Source of the DNA: Theocolax elegans
Lineage: Eukaryota > Arthropoda > Insecta > Hymenoptera > Cerocephalidae
Direction: 5' to 3'
NCBI GenBank assembly: GCA_026168455.1
Contig: CM047426.1
Span: 37,759,175-37,823,174 of the forward strand
DNA: 64,000 nucleotides
Of the stretch, positions 1 to 11,645 are shown piece by piece. The position numbers and the translations under genes were made by a program. Numbering within the stretch: position 1 is the stretch's first letter; each line of letters starts with the position of its first letter. Under the pieces are notes generated by a model. It saw only the letters and a list, made by a program, of their open reading frames with translations, was not told the origin of the DNA and did not search any database.

Positions 1-696
1 AAAAGATATATACTAAAAATAAATCAAAGATCGGTGAATCACACTACGTGGTCGCAAATCCACGTGCTAAATTGAAGCGTCCCTATATACCTCGCGTAAA
101 AAAGTGTATGAAAAATTTTTTTTATTATTTTAATTTAACTACGCCGCGGCCAATATTGAGTAAGCCAATTTTTTCTGCTCTCCGTACGCGTCCGCGTGTG
201 CGAGAATCGGGAAATTAATGCGCGCCGCAGCTGTGTGTGCCTGACTTTTTCGATGTATCGCGCGCGCGTTCGCTACTTATTGTTATATTCTCCTAGTTTC
301 TTCCTTTCACTCTCGTGTTCGCCTTATTTAATTGTTTGTATTTAATTGTGGAGCACATTATATACCTTTTACAAAAGGAAGAATAATGTTCCTCGGATTG
401 AACTTAACAATTTATCAATTATTAATTTAATTATTATTAGGTTATTTATTTTTAGTAATTTATTAATTTATTTTTTATTATTATTTACTTTTTTAAGTTT
501 ACAAAAAATTGCACCGAAGTATTAGTGGGTATTGCAATTTTTACGAAAAATATGATTACAATATTTTGATTTAATTGAAAATATATTTGAAGCGTTTCTT
601 TTGAAAAAGAAATTATTCTTCTTTTTCCCTCAATTTACATTTCTATCTTAACCTTCTTTAATTCAAATTATTATACTATTATAGTAGCTTATACAA
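1..696. other. AT-rich DNA, nothing recognised
   Basis: No coding stretch, RNA gene or repeat of known type is visible. The sequence is AT-rich with one CpG-rich patch near 180-270. It leads directly into the tetranucleotide tract. Confidence 0.6.
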
Positions 697-1220
697 TTTA
701 TTTATTTATTTATTTATTTATTAGTTTATTTGTTTATTTGTTTATCTGGTTATTTGTTTTTTTGCTTATTTGTTTATTTGTTTATTATGTTATTTGTTTA
801 TTTGTTTTTTTGCTTATTTGTTTATTTGTTTATATGTTTATTTAATTATTTATATACTTATTTATTCATTTATTCATTCATTCATTCATTCATTCATTCA
901 TTCATTTATTTAATTATTTATTTATTTATTTATTAGTTTGTTTCTTTCTTTGTTTGTTTCTTTGTTTATTTGTTTATCTGGTTATTTGTTTATGTGCTTA
1001 TTTGGTTATTTGTTTATTTGTTTATTTGGTTATTTGTTTAATTGTTTATTAGGTTATTTATTTGTTTGTTTTTTTGCTTATTTGTTTATGTGTTTATTAG
1101 GTTATTTGTTTATTGTTTATTTGGTTATTTGTTTATTTGTTTATTTGTTTCTTTGGTTATTTGTTTATCTGGTGATTTGTTTATTTGTTTATTTATTTAT
1201 TTGTTTATATGTTTATATGT

Positions 1221-1267
<47 letters not shown>

Positions 1268-1780
1268 TTCATTCATTCATTCATACATTCATTCATTCAT
1301 TTATTCATTCATTCATTCATTCATTCATTCATTCATTCATTCATTTATTTATTTATTTATTTATTTATTTATTAGTTTGTTTCTTTCTTTGTTTGTTTCT
1401 TTGTTTATTTGTTTATCTGGTTATTTGTTTATGTGCTTATTTGGTTATTTGTTTATTTGTTTATTTGGTTATTTGTTTATTTGTTTCTTTGGTTATTTGT
1501 TTATCTGGTTATTTGTTTATTTGCTTATTTGGTTATTTGTTTATTTATTTATTTGTCTATTTGTTTAATTGTTTATTAGGTTATTTATTTGTTTGTTTTT
1601 TTGCTTATTTGTTTATTTGTTTATTAGGTTATTTGGTTATGTGTTTATTTGGTTATGTGTTTATTTGTTTATTTGTTTCTTTGGTTATTTGTTTATTTGG
1701 TGATTTGTTTATTTGTTTATTTATTTATTTGGTGATTTGTTTATTTGTTTATTTATTTATTTGTTTATATGTTTATATGT

Positions 1781-1811
<31 letters not shown>

Positions 1812-1830
1812 TGTATTTATTTATATACAT
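697..1830. repeat. TTTA/TTTG/TTCA low-complexity tract
   Basis: This is an imperfect tetranucleotide tract of TTTA, TTTG and TTCA units, with pure TTCA runs near 868-905 and 1268-1345. It has a longer-range repeat: the segment starting at 933 recurs at 1373, a spacing of 440 bp, so a block was probably duplicated. The long open frames are a by-product of stop-free tetranucleotides and give only Phe/Leu/Tyr/Ile-rich peptides. Confidence 0.9.
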
Positions 1831-1869
1831 AACTTATCAATTAATAGCTTTTTAACATTTGTTAATAAT

Positions 1870-2045
1870 ATATATATATATATAAGGTAACCTCTAATCC
1901 TGAAATCTTAGACATGGTTAAGGCGAAATATATATAGTATATATATTAATATTATATATATAAAGGGTAACCTCCAATCCTTAAATCTGAGACACGGCGG
2001 CGTCGGCGGCAGCGGCGAAATATATATATATATATATTATAGAGA
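1870..2045. repeat. Imperfect tandem pair with TA tracts
   Basis: Two related segments, starting at about 1887 and 1967, share GGTAACCTC-AATCC-AAATCT-GACA and then a GGCGAAATATAT motif leading into TA dinucleotides. The second copy has an expanded GGCGGC run. A similar GGCGGCGAAATATAT stretch recurs near 4127-4142, just before the A1 copy. The origin is unknown. Confidence 0.6.
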
Positions 2046-3865
2046 GATAAACTTTCTGACTTACCGACGGAATAGAAGTTTGATGAGAATCCCAAGTTAA
2101 CAAATAAAATCTTTTAAAATAATCCTTAGTAGGTAGATGTAATATATATATATCTATCTGTATCTGTATCTGTATATAATAAACTTTTTGTAAAGGTTAT
2201 AATCAAATTCTGTAGTTTTTTTAACAAATCTTGTTACTTTCAATATTTTAATTCTTTGTGACAATGCAAATAGTGCATGTCATTAAGAGCGACAAATAGC
2301 TATACCTTACCTTCCCTGTACGAGCACACACACATATACAAGCCTAACCGAACCTATATTTCCCTAATTTCCCTAAGAGTCTATAATAATAATTACAACA
2401 CCCTCTTAATAGCCGAGCTCCTTAACACTATAACAAACCACCGAGCCCACTAACAAGCGTACACAGGGGAGCAGCCGAGCAGGACACAGAAGTTCAGTGA
2501 AGCATAGATTACTCTTCAAATAATCTAAGAAGGAGCCTGACGTAGAGCCAATGAAGCAGCATGCTGAGGTGCTGACAGCGAGCCCCAAAGTCCTGAACCT
2601 AGTAGCAGCGTACCCAGCAAGCCAAGGAAGACTGAGCCAGAAGGAGAAGCCAATGTAGCCAGGAGGTCCGTCGGCCAGCAATTATCCAGGGAACCTGTAA
2701 GCATCAGCTAATGTAATAATGTTCACTATAAGGGAGCAGATAGGAGCACACACTTACTTAAATAAGTGTGTATAGGAGAGGACTTGTGAAGACAGAAGAT
2801 GTTAGGTGAGCATTATAAGTGCTCACACACACACAGATTAATAATAAAGCAGCAAGCCGTCCTCCAAGTGGATATTTACCCGGATATTGCCGTGTGTCCG
2901 TCCAAGCAGCCGAGCCCGCCGTTGCACCTGTCAAGCCGTGCACCTCAAGAAGAGCGAGAGAGAAAGAGATATCGGACGCGGCAACGCATGAGCCCGTATC
3001 GACGTGCCGCGTATATACACCTCCCGCAGCCCTGTAACCACCGAGATTATTAGCCGATGGGCGAACAATAAGGAACGAATTTATAATTACCTGGCAAGAG
3101 GCTACGTCGTCGTCAACGGCACCATTGTTGTTGCGGGAACGGACGAGGTGTGCACTTCGAGACGATGCGGCGGCCATGTTACTCAAGCCGCACTCGAGTA
3201 AGGCCGCGTACGCACCGCAAGTGGGCCGTCGCGACGCATGCGCGCACACGGGCAATGCGTCGACCACGCCGAGGAGAGCAGAGCTCTTCCGATCGCCGTA
3301 GCATCACATCGTCCGATCTGGTGTGAAATTTCTGAGAGTGTAGCGAGTGTGCGAAATTGTGCCGAGCATATTAATCGAGAGCAGCATAGCAAGAAAGGTT
3401 GGTGGATACTTCTCGTGCCTCCTTTATTCCGTTTTTGTGCAATTCCCGTGCTTCCGTACTCTGTGTGTGCGAGTTCTCGCGGTTTCCCCCTTCTCCCCCC
3501 TTTTCTTTATTCGAGCAGCTTTCGACCCGCGATCGCGTATCGCAACCGCGCCGTCGGTTGACATTAAACTCGTCGCGGACGAGTAGCACCAATTCAGCTA
3601 ACAATTCGTGCCTTTAAAATTATAGATTGCACCCGTGCAATCCGCAGTGAGCCGCATCTCACCTTCCTAAATTCGCCCCCTCCCTGAGCCGATCGCAGCC
3701 GAGCTTGAGCCTGCGTAACGGACGAGACTGGCACCCGTGATAGTTACTTATGTAAGCAGATTAGTTTATAGAAATCGCATCGGAGCATAAATTAAGTTAT
3801 TTTATATATTCCTTATTTTTATTATCCCCCATCACCTGCACCCTAATCCCCAGTGCAGCGTGACA
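2046..3865. other. Unassigned stretch, GC-richer from about 2850
   Basis: No protein family is recognisable on either strand. The stretch 2850-3760 is GC-richer and CpG-rich. There is a short perfect palindrome at 2748-2756/2763-2771 with a 9-bp stem. On the minus strand, position 3865 begins TGTCACGCTGCACTGG, which resembles an LTR start, so a solo LTR is possible, but I found no convincing second end or target duplication. A regulatory region or 5' exon of a host gene cannot be excluded. Confidence 0.3.
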
Positions 3866-4179
3866 TCTTTTAATTCAAAAAATACTGAATATTAAACTCA
3901 ATTAACAACACAATTAACATACAACACAACTAAATTGATTAATAAACTTTTATATTTTGAAAACGAAAAGTTCAATAACGAAACGTAGTGAATGTGAGTT
4001 AAGAAATATTTAAACTAATAGTCAACAGATATGTGAACAAATTCACACTATTTTCACGCGCTAGTGTTTTATTTTTGGCGCGAAAATTTTAAAATGTTAA
4101 TTTGTTCATTTATCACTACTACTACGGCAGCGGCGGCGAAATATATTTTATATTATATAGAGATATAGAGATATGTACT
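3866..4179. other. AT-rich spacer
   Basis: Nothing is recognised here apart from the GGCGGCGAAATATAT motif near 4127-4142, shared with the 1870-2045 repeat pair. Confidence 0.5.
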
Positions 4180-4583
4180 ATATTTATTTTAAATATTATT
4201 TTATATAAATATACGTAATCTGCCTACTTATATATCCATACAATTTTTAAATTTTGATTTAAATAATATTTAAATTAAATGCTACTAAATTAATAATTTT
4301 CGAAAAACTTTTCAAATGTAATTCGTATTTTATATTGCCACAGTTAAAATTTGAATTTTCTTTTGCCATTACTGTTTATAATAGAATTATCTTATAAATG
4401 CAAAAATTAATGTATTTAATTTTTAACTTATTGTATATTTCACATATAGATATTTGGAAAAGTGTATGTTATACTTGATTAATATTTATTTTATCTTCGA
4501 AAAATTGTGCATAAAATTTAAAAACATTATATTAAATTTTAGCTCCGTTTTTATTTTATGAGTTTTATCAGGAATAAGTAAAC
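4180..4583 (-). mobile_element. Family A copy A1, first part
   Basis: This matches the inner part of the other family A copies (compare 12590-13020, 34970-35380 and 55350-55795), starting at the segment with AAATATACGTAATCTGCC. The CTAG end is missing, so the copy is truncated on this side. The copia element interrupts it after TAAAC (4579-4583), and it continues at 11646. The minus strand is assigned from the position of the CTAG end in complete copies. Confidence 0.8.
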
Positions 4584-4827
4584 TGTTGGAATTGCGATCG
4601 GCCCTTCTATCGATTTTCCCCCACCACCTTAAGACAATAGAAGAGCACGGTGTCCGTCGGAGGACTTACTCTCGCCTCAGCTACCGATCTGAGTTGATCG
4701 TTTTGGCGCCACTGCGAGATCTCGATTTTATTATCTTGTACTTTTATTGTTTTATTATTTTTATATTAAATTAAGTGAAGTGTAGTGAGGCGTGTTTTTA
4801 TTGCTGCCACCACCCAATAATCCATCA
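4584..4827 (+). repeat. copia 5' LTR
   Basis: 244 bp, from TGTTGGAATTGC to AATAATCCATCA. It is the direct-repeat partner of 11402-11645 with six visible substitutions and no length difference. Confidence 0.96.
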
Positions 4828-4841
4828 GGTTATCGGCCCAC
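4828..4841 (+). promoter_or_regulatory. Primer-binding site, half-tRNA-iMet type
   Basis: GGTTATCGGCCCAC begins directly after the LTR. Drosophila copia is known to prime from an internal cut of initiator tRNA-Met, giving the site GGTTATGGGCCCAG. The sequence here matches 12 of 14 positions of that site. It does not resemble the usual tRNA 3'-end sites starting TGG. Confidence 0.75.
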
Positions 4842-6128
4842 CACCGCTTCCATTTGCGCGGGGAATTCAGAGAAGGTTCTGCTTTTTGGTAAGAGTCGTG
4901 CATAACGAGGATTTCGGAAGAAGGAGAGAAGACGACGAGCAGCATCACCAAGGGTAGGTGGAAATATTAATTAAGTGAAGCGAAAATCGATTTGATAGCG
5001 ACGCGGTGTTTTGTGTTTAAAACGATACCGTTGTGCGATGCGATCTTAGACAGACATGTTATACAAATTCACCGGCCGGTATTCAGTTTATTAATTTTAT
5101 TAATTTATTTATTAATCTATTATTAATCTTGTGTTGATGCGATGAGAAAAGCCTAGATGCGAAAAATTGTGAGTGTGATGTGAAAAAATGTTCATAGACA
5201 CGTTTGTCTTTTGTCCAAAAAATTCGTGGAACAGGACCTTGGAAACGTCAGAGCGCGGCATTTGTTTGTACCGGGTATTGCATGCGGCGGGAACACGTGA
5301 GCGACGAAGTAGGAATAGCAGAGCGAGAGTGCGAGTGAGAAGGAGAGCGAGAGTGCGAGTGAGAAGGAGAGCGTGAGTGCGAGTAAGAAGGGAAGCGCAA
5401 GGCGGGAGCGGCCGAACGAGCTCGGGAACACTCGAGAAAGAGAGAGAAGGGCGAGTACGGGAGAAGGGCGTGTACGGGAGAAGTGCTAGTTCGGGCGCGC
5501 GCGAAGTGGGGAAGAGAGCGGAGACGCGTACTTACATAGTAGGGAAACGAGCGAGACTAGGTGAGCGCGGAGCGGGGCGTTCTCGATGCAAAGAAGCGCG
5601 AAGTATGGTAGACGAAAAGCTAGATAGGCAGGATCTTGCGCGCTAATTTCGGATCAGCTGATCTTCCTTTTTTTTTCTTTTCTTTTTCCTCTTTCTCGTA
5701 CCGCATGCGATACAATATGGGTCCAACAAATGTCTAAGCAACTTTAAAAGGATATTAAGTAAAAGTTAACGTTAACAAAGTGATGCTTTTATTAAAATGA
5801 GAATTGACATGAGAAGAGTTTCCCCGGGCAGAAGGTTGGTCTAGACCTTCTTGAAAAGCAAATAATTTTCACAACAGAATCCGGATTTACATGTACCCTG
5901 TGTACATAATAAATAATAATTATTAAAGTGTTTTAAAAGTTGCATTCATCGGCACAGCTGGCCTGCTGATGTGCTGCAGGCGTCGTACGTTCTCGCCATG
6001 CATTAGTGGGGATGTGAATTGGCTACACGTTGTGTTCAAGTGTTAGTTGGCTACATTCGCTGATGGTTTAACAGCTTTGTGTTCGAGAGGTTGAACCATC
6101 AGCTGATTGCGATACATGTTTTTCAGAT
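4842..6128 (+). other. copia leader with purine-rich 24-bp repeats
   Basis: This is about 1.3 kb between the primer site and the first Gag codon. It includes three tandem copies of a 24-bp purine-rich unit (5320-5391, core GAGCGAGAGTGCGAGTGAG). No protein is recognised. The long leader could hold packaging signals, but nothing shows this directly. Confidence 0.6.
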
Positions 6129-8023
6129 ATGGATCACCTATCAGGAGATCAGATTCGAGTGGTATCTGAAGCAATCAAGGCTAGGTGCAATAAAAGGGAA
6201 GTACTGACCATTCCGGTCAAAAACCAGCTAATTACTTACCCCTCTACCGAATTAGGCAATTTAGTAAAATCTGAAATGATTAAATGGGATTTGAATGATG
6301 CGAAAGAGATGGGTTTTACAAGCGATGAGTTGAACGGTGATGCGTTTGAGGTCGACCTGAGAGACGTGGACGTGAAGGGTGAAGAGATGGGCAGAGATAT
6401 TGAATGCGAAACGGACTCTGAGATGAGCGATAAACGAGATTCGATAATAAACGAGAAGCGAAATTACAGAGAAGCGCATGTGTTAAATAAAAATGCGCCG
6501 TTGATTATTGCTGATGAAAAATGCAACATAAGCATGCGAATTAAAAACAAAACTAAATTGCCTAATATTAAAAGAGATGATTTTTCAGATGAGATGGATG
6601 AGACGAGAAATGTGATGGAAAAATCACTCAAGTTATTGAGGAGAAAATGCAACCTGTTGCGAATTTGAGGATCCGGGTAGACATGGTGGTCACGGACATA
6701 AACAATTTCTTTGATTCAATGACGGGACGCGACATATCACAACAAAACAACTTGAGAGAAAATATTGATGAGAAGCGCAACCTCAACGATGAGTTGAGAC
6801 GAATGTGTTCGGAGATGAGAGGATGCATTCGTGAAGGACGAGAGGTGTTAAGGGAAATGAAAGAGGTAAGAGATGAGTTTTATGATAAGAATGAAAATGA
6901 TTTTGAACAAATTGCACATAATTCGACCGAAAATTCGGGGCATGACGTTATATCGAAAGCGGATATAATAAAATTAATTAGATCGGAATTAGAGAAAGAA
7001 AATAATTCGGAAACTGAAAATCTTAACAAATCGAATGACATGAGTGAGGTTAAAGACGCGATTAAATTACTGAATATGAGAGATTCGAGTACAAAGAGAG
7101 ATTATAATATGTCGGTACAAATGAAATACGAACTGTTTATGGATTAGTTTACTTCGGAATTAATTGCCTTGGATTTAATATACATTATTGATGAAAACTC
7201 TGAAAAACGAGACGCGACGGAAAGAGAAATGTTAACGCGAGATCAGTTTAAAGTCAGAGACATTTTAATAAATCATATCGATCAAAATTATCATGCCAAA
7301 TTAATTGATATTAAAGACCCGAAAGAGATGCTGGAAAAAATTAAGGAAATTAAGAGATGTGAATGTAGTTTATCGTCTGTTAACTTAAGGAAACAGTTGT
7401 ATTCTTTGGTGTTCAAACGTAAAGAGAGAGTATCAGTTTTCGTTGACAAATTTGATGAGATAATAAGAACACATAATAATATTCCTCATACTCAGCCGTT
7501 TGCTGAATTTGAGATTCGTGATGCCTTTTATAATGCAATAGTACGAGAAGTGCCACAGATTCACGAACTTAATTTTGTGAACAAAAACGCGACGGGTAAG
7601 GATCTAAACTATAATCAATTAAAAACATTTCTTTTACAGCATGAAGCGATGAGGAAGGGAAGCGGAGGTGCGACAGTGAGCACTAGTGTGGAGCCTAGAG
7701 TAGCTCTGGCTGCCGCACAAATAGAAGGGATGCGTTGCTACGAGTGTCACGCATATGGGCATATTAGTCGTGACTGTCCCAGGAAAAACTCGGGAGAAAA
7801 ATTGTGCTACAATTGTAGGCAATTTACACGGGACCATAAGGCTGAGAATTGCCCAAATCCCAGCACAAGAGATGCGAGCAACGAGAGACGTGGAAGAGGA
7901 CGCGGTATTATAAGGTATGCGAGATTTAATCAAGAGAATCGAACTCTTGCTTACAAAAGACAATTTGGAAGTGATGAGAGAAATGTGAGAGATGCGCAAA
8001 CAAAATTCCAGAGGCAAGCTTAA
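6129..8023 (+). pseudogene. gag: copia Gag, disrupted
   Basis: This codes for a copia-type Gag, the structural protein that forms the particle and binds RNA. The ATG at 6129 opens an N-terminal part rich in Asp, Glu and Lys. A one-base frameshift between about 6605 and 6650 moves the reading frame, and a TAG at 7145-7147 interrupts it. After that the frame is open to 8023. The last part (7169-8023) resembles the UBN2-type Gag domain of copia elements, followed by a good CCHC knuckle (CYECHAYGHISRDC) and a second one stretched by two residues (CYNCRQFTRDHKAENC). The extra-long acidic N-terminal region before the UBN2 part is unusual for copia. The call is firm because integrase and reverse transcriptase follow in copia order. 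Confidence 0.85.
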
Positions 8024-8240
8024 AATCGGAGGGAGCGGGATGCGTAGATATTAAAACGGGAAAGAATAGAATTTTAACCTTAAATAATGTGATATGCGCG
8101 GAATCATTGTCGGAAAATTTGCTATCCTTAGGAAAATTTGTAGACAAGGGACTAGGCATTTATTTGGATAATAAGAGAGTAGAGATATTTGATCCCATTT
8201 CGAATTAAACTTTTCTGACTGGAATATACGAGAAACCGTA
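8020..8240 (+). pseudogene. copia protease remnant lacking the active site
   Basis: The frame reads a Gly-rich segment followed by a LTLNNV...LSENLLSLGKF pattern, which is the conserved second half of copia aspartic proteases. The first half, with the catalytic Asp-Ser/Thr-Gly, is absent: the Gag frame ends at 8023 and the recognisable protease starts immediately, so a deletion removed the active site. A further stop lies near 8206. The element cannot make its own protease. Confidence 0.7.
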
Positions 8241-8535
8241 CTGGTTGGTTGAAGTCGAAATAGAAAAGCGAAGCGATAGTTTAAAATCAAGTTCGGAAAA
8301 ATTCAATTGTATACCAATCGCGTACCTTCTAACCAGAAGCAAAATTAAACAGACTCCTGATGTAAAATTAAATGAAATCCAAGAAATCGAATCCCAGTCA
8401 GAAATTAAGAATAAAAGTGACGTGCTGAAAAGTCGGTTTAAGCTTTGAAACAACAGTGACAGATAGAAAACTGCATAACCTTAACGAAATAACTATAAAC
8501 CCTGATGAAAAAAAAAAAAAAAAAAAAAATGAGAT
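8241..8535 (+). other. Degenerate linker with a 22-bp poly-A run
   Basis: A poorly conserved stretch between protease and integrase that includes 22 consecutive A residues at 8508-8529. The run may mark slippage or an old insertion. No domain can be assigned. Confidence 0.5.
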
Positions 8536-9660
8536 GTGAAAAAGAAATTAATAGCGACACAGAATTTACCTGTCCAATCGAATAAGTCAATGTTATGGCA
8601 TGTGAGAATGGGTCATGCCTTTTTAAACTATCTGAGAAACTTGCAGAAGAGATTTCCTGATTTTAAGGAATTGAGTGATGTGAAATTTGATAATTCCGTG
8701 CTTGAATGCGAAGTGTGTAGAATGACTAAAATGAACAGATTGCCTTTCAATGAGACGAGGATGAGAGCATCTGCTCAATTACAAATAATTCATTCGGACA
8801 TAATGGGCTCGATAAGTCCGAAATCACACCCAAAGGGCTATCGCTTTATTTCTATATTTGTAGATGATTATTTCCGATTAGCTCAGGCATATCCCATGAA
8901 ATTTAAAAATGATACAGGATCGTGTCTTGGTCACTTTGTTAAAACTTCTAGAAATTTACTTGGACGAGACGCGAAAGTCTGTTACTTAAGATCAGATCAG
9001 GGCACAGAATTTACGGGAGGCGATACAATTAAAGTACTCGAAAAACTCGGAGCTGAACTGTAGTTGACATGTCCTGATACTCCTCAGCACAATGGAGTGG
9101 CTGAGAGATTCAATCAGACTATTCAGAAGAAAGTAAGAGCGCTGATGTTTGATTCCAAATTTCCAGAAAATATGTGGGACTTGGCTTTGAGTGCTGCTGT
9201 TTATGCTTACAATAGAACTCCACACAAGTCAAATGAAATGGTTTCTCCTTTGGAAAAATTTAACCCAAATTATACCATGAATTTAAAACAATTTAGGCGT
9301 TTCGGTTGCATGGCTTATGTGAAGATTCAGAGAAAAATAGGTCCTAAGTTTAGACAGATTGCAATCACAAGTTTTCTTGTTGGGTACAAAGCCACCGGTT
9401 ATGTCTTGTTCAAACCAGATGAGAATAGATTTTATGAAAGTCGAGATGTGAGATTCCATGAAAAAATTGTTTTTGGTGACAGATTCACAAAGAATCAAAT
9501 ACAAGACTGGGATAATAATTTTGAAAAGGTAAACAACGAGAAGTGGTTCTTAAATTATGAAAAAGATGTGTCGAGAGAATCTGAGGAAATAATAAGAAAG
9601 GAGGGAGTAGAAAAGAGAAAGAGAGGTCGCCCGAGGAAATTACAAGCGAAAGAAAGCGAA
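8536..9660 (+). pseudogene. int: copia integrase with one in-frame stop
   Basis: Copia integrase joins the cDNA to the genome. The N-terminal HHCC zinc module is visible (LWHVRMGH followed by CEVC). The catalytic core then shows its acidic residues: Asp in HSDIMG, Asp in RSDQGTEF, and Glu in [14 protein letters not shown] at 9061-9063 falls between the second and third catalytic residues, so the product would be truncated. The frame is otherwise open through the C-terminal domain to 10233, where it runs into reverse transcriptase. Near 9620-9640 it encodes RKRGRPRK, an AT-hook-like core, in the linker to reverse transcriptase. Confidence 0.9.
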
Positions 9661-10850
9661 ACAGAAAAGGAACAAACAGTAAGTGATCCGAAATATCATG
9701 CACTGCTAGCAAAAATTAACTGTGACCCACAATCGTATAGAGAGGCGATGAGTTCAAACGACAAAGAAAATTGGTTGTCTGCAATTCAGAGTGAATTGGA
9801 CTCAATGAACAAAAATGAAGTATGGGAACTGGTAGAACGATCTGAAATTATGAGAGGCGAAATTAAACCGAATATAATTGATTCTAGGTGTGTCTTAAAG
9901 AAAAAAATGGAAAAAGAAGGGACGTGTAAATATAAAGCGAGACTTGTTATAAGAGGTTTCAAGGATAGAAATGAATATGATTTGGTTGAAACATACGCAC
10001 CTGTTTCAAGATTAACCTTGATAAGATCGGTTCTAGCTATCATTAATAAATATGATTTGGACGTATATCAAATGGACGTGAAAACCGCTTTCTTGAAGGG
10101 AACTATAAGCGAAGAGATATACATGGAATTGCCAGAAGGCATGAATGTGACGTGCAAGGAGAAGCGAGAAAAGGTCTGTAAATTGAAGAAAGCGTTGTAT
10201 GGGTTAAAAAATCAGTCCGAAACGTTGGAATGAAATGTTTACGGAAGCCGCTAATAAAATAGGTTTACATACTCATGATAATGAACCATGTTTATTTACT
10301 TGGCGAGAGGCGAATAAAATTTTGTTTTTCAGTTTTTGTATATTGATGACATGTTAATTGCTAGCAACGATCAAGTCCGACTAAGCGAGGTGAAAACTAA
10401 ATTGAAATCAGAATTTGAAATGACTGATCTGGAAGAACCGAAGTGCTTTCTGGGAATTAAGATTATACGGGATAGAGTGAATAAAACGTTGACACTGTCA
10501 CAACAAAGCTATATATTAAAATTGTTACAGAGATTTGGGTTTGGTGAGATGCATCCGCAGAGGACTCCGATGATTACAAACCAGGTAGCAAATCGTAAGA
10601 GACGCGATCGCGAAGAGAATGAGACGGAATCGGAATGCAAAAGTGACGAATTCAAACTGAATGTTCCCTATAGAGAAGCCGTGGGTTCATTATTAAATCT
10701 AGCAAATACGCGTCCTGATATTACTTATGCAGTAAATATTGTTGGTAAGCATCGAATAAATCCGAATGAGGACGATTGGGAAATGATAAAAGGATTTTTG
10801 GTATTTAAAGGGAAGTGTGTCCTTGGGTCTAAAATATACTGGTAATACTG
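9661..10850 (+). pseudogene. rt: copia reverse transcriptase, frameshifted
   Basis: This is the RVT_2-type reverse transcriptase that copies element RNA to cDNA. Recognisable blocks are [12 protein letters not shown], the [10 protein letters not shown] block, [21 protein letters not shown] and KALYGLK, and then the YIDD catalytic box at about 10339-10350. One frameshift lies near 10215-10225, just after the ALYGLK block, and another immediately before the YIDD box (about 10325-10336). The frame from 10336 continues through the thumb region to about 10845, where it is lost again. The order and motifs make the family secure; the copy is non-functional. Confidence 0.9.
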
Positions 10851-11314
10851 ATGATATTCAGACTTATTCTGATGCAAGTTTTGCCGATTGTAGAAATAGT
10901 TTGACAACTAGTGGTTTTGTAATTAAATTATTTGGAGATGCGGTGTCTTGAAAGACACACAAGTAATTACATGTCGCATTATCTAACTGTCAAGCTGAGT
11001 ATATAGCAATGAGCGAGGCGTGTCAATATAAAATTTCGTTGTTAAATTCTTTCAAATTGATTCTAATTGATGACTTTAAATCAATGATTCTATGGTGCGA
11101 CAATAAGGCGGCTGGTGCAACCACCCAAATGACAGGTAACAATAAGTTGCGACATTTGATTGAAATTAAAGAACATTATGTGAGAGAATGTGTTAAAATG
11201 GGTTTTGTTAAAGTGATGTGGGTTAAGTCTAAAGAACAATTTGCTGATATATTTACGAAGCCTTTGGCTTTTGATTTACATAATAAACTAACCTTCAAGA
11301 TAATGAATGGATAA
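10851..11314 (+). pseudogene. copia RNase H remnant
   Basis: The translation contains TYSDASFADC, SGFVIKLFGDAVS, AEYIAMSEACQ and, near the end, LWCDNKAA and HIxxKEHYVRE-like segments, which are typical of the copia RNase H domain that degrades the RNA strand of the hybrid. At least one stop (near 10948) and further frameshifts between 10800 and 11010 break it. The last open part is 11009-11314. Confidence 0.85.
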
Positions 11315-11387
11315 AGAGATGCGTATATATTATGCTTAATATGTGTGATTTGTATTTCTTTTAGGAAACAGTAAGTGATTGCAGGTC

Positions 11388-11401
11388 CGATCGAGAGGGA
11401 G
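11388..11401 (+). promoter_or_regulatory. copia polypurine tract
   Basis: CGATCGAGAGGGAG ends directly at the 3' LTR. A purine run in this position primes plus-strand DNA synthesis in LTR retrotransposons. Confidence 0.7.
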
Positions 11402-11645
11402 TGTTGGAATTGCGATCGGCCCTTCTATCGATTTTCCCCCACCACCTTAAGACAATAGAAGAGCACGGTGTCCGTCGGAGAACTTACTCTCTCCTCAGCT
11501 ACCGATCTGAGTTGATCGTTTTGGCGCCACCGCGAGATTTCGATTTTATTATCTTGTACTTTTATTGTTTTATTATTTTTATATTAAATTAAGTGACGTG
11601 TAGGGAGGCGTGTTTTTATTGCTGCCACCACCCAATAATCCATCA
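11402..11645 (+). repeat. copia 3' LTR
   Basis: 244 bp, partner of 4584-4827, followed by the target duplication TAAAC at 11646-11650. The six substitutions against the 5' LTR are spread over its length. Confidence 0.96.

Larger units (their letters stand above)
4584..11645 (+). mobile_element. Ty1/copia LTR retrotransposon, defective
   Basis: The element is 7,062 bp long, with 244-bp LTRs at both ends that start TGTTGG and end ATCA, flanked by the 5-bp target duplication TAAAC (4579-4583 and 11646-11650). Domain order is Gag, remnant protease, integrase, reverse transcriptase, RNase H, which is diagnostic of copia elements. The coding region carries in-frame stops, frameshifts and a lost protease active site. 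By eye the LTRs differ at six positions out of 244 (about 2.5%). The element lies inside family A copy A1, whose sequence resumes immediately after the target duplication. Confidence 0.96.

Noticed and set aside
730..1890. Long hydrophobic open frames that look like multi-pass membrane proteins
   Set aside because: They come from a TTTA/TTTG/TTCA tract without stop codons, open in several frames at once, with no family resemblance.
2758..3617. Several overlapping frames of 60-170 codons on both strands
   Set aside because: They overlap in a GC-rich stretch, resemble no family I know, and none has coding features better than its neighbours.
2720..3865. Possible solo LTR (TGTTCAC...GTGACA)
   Set aside because: The ends are only loosely inverted, flanking bases (AATAA and TCTTT) do not match, and no partner LTR or primer site is present.
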